A stretch of DNA of 64,000 nt from Ignavibacteriales bacterium (lineage in GTDB: Bacteria; Bacteroidota; Ignavibacteria; Ignavibacteriales; Ignavibacteriaceae), in contig DPRR01000029.1 of assembly GCA_003538625.1 (NCBI GenBank), positions 248,001 through 312,000 on the forward strand, in the 5' to 3' direction. Shown piece by piece: positions 60,321 to 64,000 of this stretch. Made by a program: the position numbers and the translations under genes. The notes under the pieces were generated by a model, which did not search any database, had not been told where the DNA came from, and was given only the letters and a program-made list of their open reading frames with translations. Position 1 is the first letter of the stretch. Every line of letters begins with the position of its first letter.

Positions 60321-63300
60321 TTGATAACTGAAAATAATTCTGAACAAATTTCTTTAATCCATCAGCTTGAATCTTTAATTGCTTCATCCCTGGATGTGAT
60401 ATTTAGAATCTCACCTACAGGTAAAATAAACTTTATCAGCCAATCAGCATTTAATTTATTAGGATTATATCCGGAAGAGATACTCGGCAAATCTATTGCC
60501 GATTTTATACTCCCAGAAAAACTGGATGATTATTTTAAAGAAATTAATATTCTATTTAGAGAAAATTCAGTAATAGCTTTCAGGGCAGATCTGCAGCATA
60601 AAAATGGCAATAAGATACCGGTTGAAATAACAGGTAAAGTTGTAGAAATTGATGGCAAATATATGGGGCAGGGAACCATCCGGGATATCAGACAGAGAAT
60701 AGAAGCACAGCAGAAACTGGTAAGTTCTGAGAATATTTTTAAAGCCATTTGGGAAAATTCCAAAGATGGAATGAGATTGACCGATGAAGATGGTATGATA
60801 GTATTGTGTAATGGTGCCTTTGCAAAACTTTTTAATAAAAGTATTAATGAGTTAATAAATAAACCTATAAGCATTCTTTATTTGGAGGATATTAAAGGCA
60901 ATATAATTAAGGAATATAAGCAGAATTTTATCCAGGGGATGGTGAAGGATTATCTGGAATCAAGTGCTGTTTTGTGGAATGGGCAAAAACTCTATTTAGA
61001 AATTTCAAATTCAATTATTGAAGCTTCTGATGATAAAAGATTTTTGCTAAGTATTTTTAGAGATATTAGCGAAAGAAAAGTAAGTGAAGAACTAATTGAA
61101 AAGAAAGGGCGCATTTTACAAGGAATTGCTAAGGCTACCAACGCACTGATAACTGATTCTTCTTATTTCGATGGTTTTAATGTAGCGTTGGAAATATTAG
61201 GAGAAGCTGCCAATGCTGATCGTGTATATATTTACAAGCACATGGAGGATGAAGAATCAGGTGAATTATATTTTACGCCAATTTATGAATGGAATGCAGA
61301 TGGTGTAAAATCTCAACTGGAGGAAAATATTTTTGGTAAGTTATCCTATTCCAGATTTGCACCGTTAAAATTTTATGAAGCTTTCTCAAGCGGTGAATCA
61401 CTAAAATTTTTAATCAAAAATCTTCCAAGAGAAAATCAGGAAGTTTTTATTGATAGAAATATTAAATCAATAATACTTGTTCCTATCTTAATTGATGGCG
61501 CTTACTGGGGATTTATTGGCTTTGATGAATGTCATTCCGATAGAATCTGGACAACTGATGAAGAATCTCTTCTTAGTGCAATGGCAGCAACTATTGGCGA
61601 GGTTTTGAGAAAAAATAAATTTAAGGAAGAATTGATTCGTAAAAATGCTGAGCTTGATGTAGCCGTTAAAGAAGCTCAAAATGCCGCCAGAGCAAGAAGT
61701 GAATTTTTGGCGCTTATGAGTCACGAAATAAGAACTCCTATGAATGGTGTTATTGGCATGACCGGACTTCTTCTTGAATCATTACTTTCTGAATCACAAA
61801 AAGATTACGTTAATACCATCCGGTTGAGCGGTGAGCAGCTTCTCGTTATAATAAATGATATTCTGGATCTTTCAAAGATTGAATCTGAAAAACTTGAACT
61901 TGAAAATCAACCATTCGATTTGAGAGAGTGTATTGAAGATTCAATGGATCTTATTTCCACAAGAGTTGCTGAACAGGATATCGAATTATTTTATAATATA
62001 GATGAAAATACACCTTTCGCAATTCGGGGCGATATTACGAGATTAAGGCAAGTCCTGACAAATTTATTAAGCAATGCGGTCAAGTTTACTAATAAAGGGG
62101 AAGTTGAAATATCGGTTACATCTGAGCATTTAGATTTTAAAGATTATATAATCAAGTTTAATGTTAGAGATACTGGATTAGGAATACCAAATGACAAATT
62201 AGATAAACTGTTTAAACCATTTAGTCAGGTCGATTCATCAACAACAAGAAATTTTGGCGGAACCGGGTTAGGCTTAGCCATAAGTAAAAAAATTGTTGAG
62301 CTTATGGGAGGCGAAATAGGTGTTAGCAGCAAAGAAGGAAAAGGCAGCAATTTTTATTTTTCTATTAAAGCTGAATCAGTAACGTCGGATAAAAAAGTTT
62401 ATCTGTTTGAAGCAGCACCACAGCTTGTTGGCAAAAGAGTTCTTGTAATTGATCAGAATAAATCTAATGGTATGATGATTACCAATCTGACTAAAAGATG
62501 GCGAATGCATTCTGATCTTATCACAGACATTACAAAGCTTAAATCAAAGCTTGAACAAACACCGGATTTTAGTCTTTATATTATTAACGCTTCAAGTATT
62601 AATAATAGTATAACGGGTTTGGTGGATAAAATTAAAGATTTATCCGCCAAAAAGAATATTGGTTTTATAATTTTAAAATCCCTTAATAGAGATCTGGAAA
62701 TCGCAGAATCCGATTTTGCGCCATTCTTTAAATTTCTCACAAAACCTATCAGAAGAAAACAATTGCACGAAACCATCCTTAATTATATTGAATCAGGCTC
62801 GGCACCGACTAAGGTAAGATTGGTTGAAAAAGAAATTCATAAAATTCCATCGTTAGAAAAAATTAAAATTCTACTCGTAGAAGATAATAGTGTAAACCAG
62901 ATGGTTGCAACCAGAATGCTTCAACGAATTGGATACGTAGCTGATATTGCTTCTAATGGAAAAGAAGCTGTAGATGCAGTTGAGTCAATTGGATATGATC
63001 TGGTCTTCATGGATATTTCAATGCCCGAAATGGATGGATTAACTGCGTGTTCAATAATCAAATCAAGTAATACACTTAAAAAAATTCCGGTTATTATCGC
63101 AATGACCGCAAATGCAATGTCCGGTGATAAAGAGAATTATCTTAAAGCAGGTATGGATGATTATCTTAGCAAACCGGTTAATCTGGATGAGCTTAGAAAA
63201 GTTATTTTAAAATGGGCTGACATAATAGTGCAGGAAAAACATTTTGAGTCACGCCAGACAATTGAATCAGAAATTGAATTGCGATTTATTGAAGAAAAAA

Positions 63301-63653
63301 ATATTTCCTTTTTACAGGATCTTAAAACTGATGCAGACCTCGAATTCTTTAAAGAAATGCTTGACATATATGCAAAGGAAATACCTAAAAATATTGAACT
63401 TATAAGAAATGCCATATTTCAAAATAATTCTGATCATCTAAGATTTTACGTGCACAAATTAAAAGGTTCATCTTTAACTCTTGGAATAGACTGTGTACTC
63501 GAAGACTTCAAAATTCTTGAGAATATGGCTCTTGATAATAATATTACTGAAGAATCATTACGAATATTTAAAAAAGTTGCAGAACAATATGAGATGATTC
63601 TGGAAGAAATAGTCCTTCTAAAAAGTAAATATTCAGGAATAAAATTTTTCTAA
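60321..63653 (+). CDS. Hybrid histidine kinase (PAS-PAS-GAF-HisKA-HATPase-REC-REC-Hpt)
   Basis: A 1110-residue cytoplasmic sensor kinase with no membrane helix. Two PAS domains (about 12-130 and 140-255) lead to a GAF domain (about 270-430), then the HisKA helix with the phospho-acceptor H468 in M-S-H-E-I-R-T-P, and HATPase motifs (N-L-L-S-N-A-V-K-F-T, D-T-G-L-G-I-P, G-G-T-G-L-G-L-A-I-S). The first receiver (about 700-820) lacks a phospho-aspartate (I-I-N-A-S-S instead) and is probably inactive. The second is canonical, with D898 in M-D-I-S-M-P-E-M-D-G, and an Hpt domain ends the protein with H1045 in H-K-L-K-G-S-S. The start is a TTG. No response-regulator gene is near, so its target is unknown. 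Confidence 0.88.
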   Translation: MITENNSEQISLIHQLESLIASSLDVIFRISPTGKINFISQSAFNLLGLYPEEILGKSIADFILPEKLDDYFKEINILFRENSVIAFRADLQHKNGNKIPVEITGKVVEIDGKYMGQGTIRDIRQRIEAQQKLVSSENIFKAIWENSKDGMRLTDEDGMIVLCNGAFAKLFNKSINELINKPISILYLEDIKGNIIKEYKQNFIQGMVKDYLESSAVLWNGQKLYLEISNSIIEASDDKRFLLSIFRDISERKVSEELIEKKGRILQGIAKATNALITDSSYFDGFNVALEILGEAANADRVYIYKHMEDEESGELYFTPIYEWNADGVKSQLEENIFGKLSYSRFAPLKFYEAFSSGESLKFLIKNLPRENQEVFIDRNIKSIILVPILIDGAYWGFIGFDECHSDRIWTTDEESLLSAMAATIGEVLRKNKFKEELIRKNAELDVAVKEAQNAARARSEFLALMSHEIRTPMNGVIGMTGLLLESLLSESQKDYVNTIRLSGEQLLVIINDILDLSKIESEKLELENQPFDLRECIEDSMDLISTRVAEQDIELFYNIDENTPFAIRGDITRLRQVLTNLLSNAVKFTNKGEVEISVTSEHLDFKDYIIKFNVRDTGLGIPNDKLDKLFKPFSQVDSSTTRNFGGTGLGLAISKKIVELMGGEIGVSSKEGKGSNFYFSIKAESVTSDKKVYLFEAAPQLVGKRVLVIDQNKSNGMMITNLTKRWRMHSDLITDITKLKSKLEQTPDFSLYIINASSINNSITGLVDKIKDLSAKKNIGFIILKSLNRDLEIAESDFAPFFKFLTKPIRRKQLHETILNYIESGSAPTKVRLVEKEIHKIPSLEKIKILLVEDNSVNQMVATRMLQRIGYVADIASNGKEAVDAVESIGYDLVFMDISMPEMDGLTACSIIKSSNTLKKIPVIIAMTANAMSGDKENYLKAGMDDYLSKPVNLDELRKVILKWADIIVQEKHFESRQTIESEIELRFIEEKNISFLQDLKTDADLEFFKEMLDIYAKEIPKNIELIRNAIFQNNSDHLRFYVHKLKGSSLTLGIDCVLEDFKILENMALDNNITEESLRIFKKVAEQYEMILEEIVLLKSKYSGIKFF

Positions 63654-63671
63654 CCAAGAAAATCATTTCCA

Positions 63672-64000
63672 ATGTTTCAAACAGAAAAAAAAAGAGCTCC
63701 ATTAAATCGCACCATTAATATCAGCAATCAGGAAATTGAATTTTATAAGAAAAGACTTGTAAAACTTAATAGCAAAACAAACCCCGCCGATGTTTTTGGT
63801 AAAGTGATTAATCAGGATTTGTTTGAAGCACTAAATTTTTTACCTGATAACTTTGTCGATTTACTTTTCCTTGATCCTCCATATAATATTAACAGAAAAT
63901 TTTCTTCAATCAGTTTTAAGGAGATGAAAATAGACGAGTATGAAAACTGGATAGAGTCCTGGATTTCTAAATTAATCCGCACTTTAAAACCTGATGCTTC
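63672..64000 (+). CDS. DNA methyltransferase, N-terminal part (3' end outside window)
   Basis: The frame opens at an ATG 63672-63674, 18 bases after the kinase gene, and stays open to the window end (109 codons seen). V-D-L-L-F-L-D-P-P-Y-N-I contains D-P-P-Y, the catalytic motif IV of N4-cytosine/N6-adenine methyltransferases, with a preceding I-N-Q-D-L-F-E-A-L-N-F-L-P-D typical of the beta class. It could be a restriction-modification or an orphan methyltransferase. The SAM-binding half is outside the window. Confidence 0.8.
   Translation, partial: MFQTEKKRAPLNRTINISNQEIEFYKKRLVKLNSKTNPADVFGKVINQDLFEALNFLPDNFVDLLFLDPPYNINRKFSSISFKEMKIDEYENWIESWISKLIRTLKPDA

Noticed and set aside
1..64000. 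CRISPR arrays, rRNA and tRNA genes
   Set aside because: No regularly spaced direct repeats and no recognisable rRNA or tRNA consensus segments were found by reading; a covariance search was not possible.

Overview
The window comes from an AT-rich bacterium of the Bacteroidota/Chlorobi/Ignavibacteria group, most likely Ignavibacteriota. Three secreted proteins end in a type IX secretion (Por) sorting tail with the motif NYPNPFNP. There are TonB/DUF4249 outer-membrane genes, a bacillithiol deacetylase (bshB1), a few Bacteroidota-type TAnnTTTG promoter elements, and also many good Shine-Dalgarno sequences. No rRNA, tRNA or CRISPR array was recognised. Both ends cut through genes: a TPR protein on the left and a DNA methyltransferase on the right.

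Layout. 1-9213: TPR remnant, aroE, an aspartate-type aminotransferase, a lipoprotein, a dienelactone hydrolase, mscL, a T9SS beta-propeller protein, then an aminotransferase-pckA operon. 9415-12511: a second T9SS propeller gene broken by a frameshift, a MITE-like element, and a DinD/BRO gene whose only full-length start is ATA. 12552-18564 (minus): coaD, rsmD, a PilM-like protein, a one-TM protein, a ComEA-like protein and the hrcA-grpE-dnaJ heat-shock operon. 18833-25317 (plus): a MarR regulator, then a sulfur/respiratory operon (octaheme tetrathionate-reductase-like cytochrome, membrane cytochrome b, split YeeE/YedE transporter, thioesterase, NifX-like protein), then a fluoride riboswitch with crcB and DUF190. 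25436-32293 (plus): PAP2 phosphatase, CDF metal exporter, purM, a TatD-radical SAM fusion, dacB and prmA. 32365-41491: amidohydrolase, a third T9SS protein, bshB1, a second pckA, acsA, and two tiny membrane proteins. 41683-47654 (plus): TonB receptor, DUF4249 lipoprotein, PEGA/propeller lipoprotein and a secreted serine peptidase. 47690-60153 (all minus): patatin, a REP-associated transposase, citF, a citD-citE fusion, a YefM/YoeB toxin-antitoxin pair, MmgE/PrpD, an aconitase/homoaconitase-like enzyme, a dead GIY-YIG gene inside a palindromic repeat, an HD protein, cstA and an isocitrate dehydrogenase-like gene. 60321-63653: a large hybrid histidine kinase.

How the genes fit together. The carbon genes point to gluconeogenic growth on acids: two PEP carboxykinases, two aspartate-type aminotransferases, AMP-forming acetyl-CoA synthetase, CstA and a tricarboxylic-acid cluster. 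The OTR-cytochrome b-YeeE operon points to anaerobic handling of sulfur oxyanions. The most unusual material is small mobile DNA. A family of GTCATT...AATGAC palindromes recurs between genes, one copy carries a GIY-YIG pseudogene exactly in its loop, another kind of palindrome is inserted in frame in citrate lyase, and a RAYT hairpin now encodes the C-terminus of CitF.
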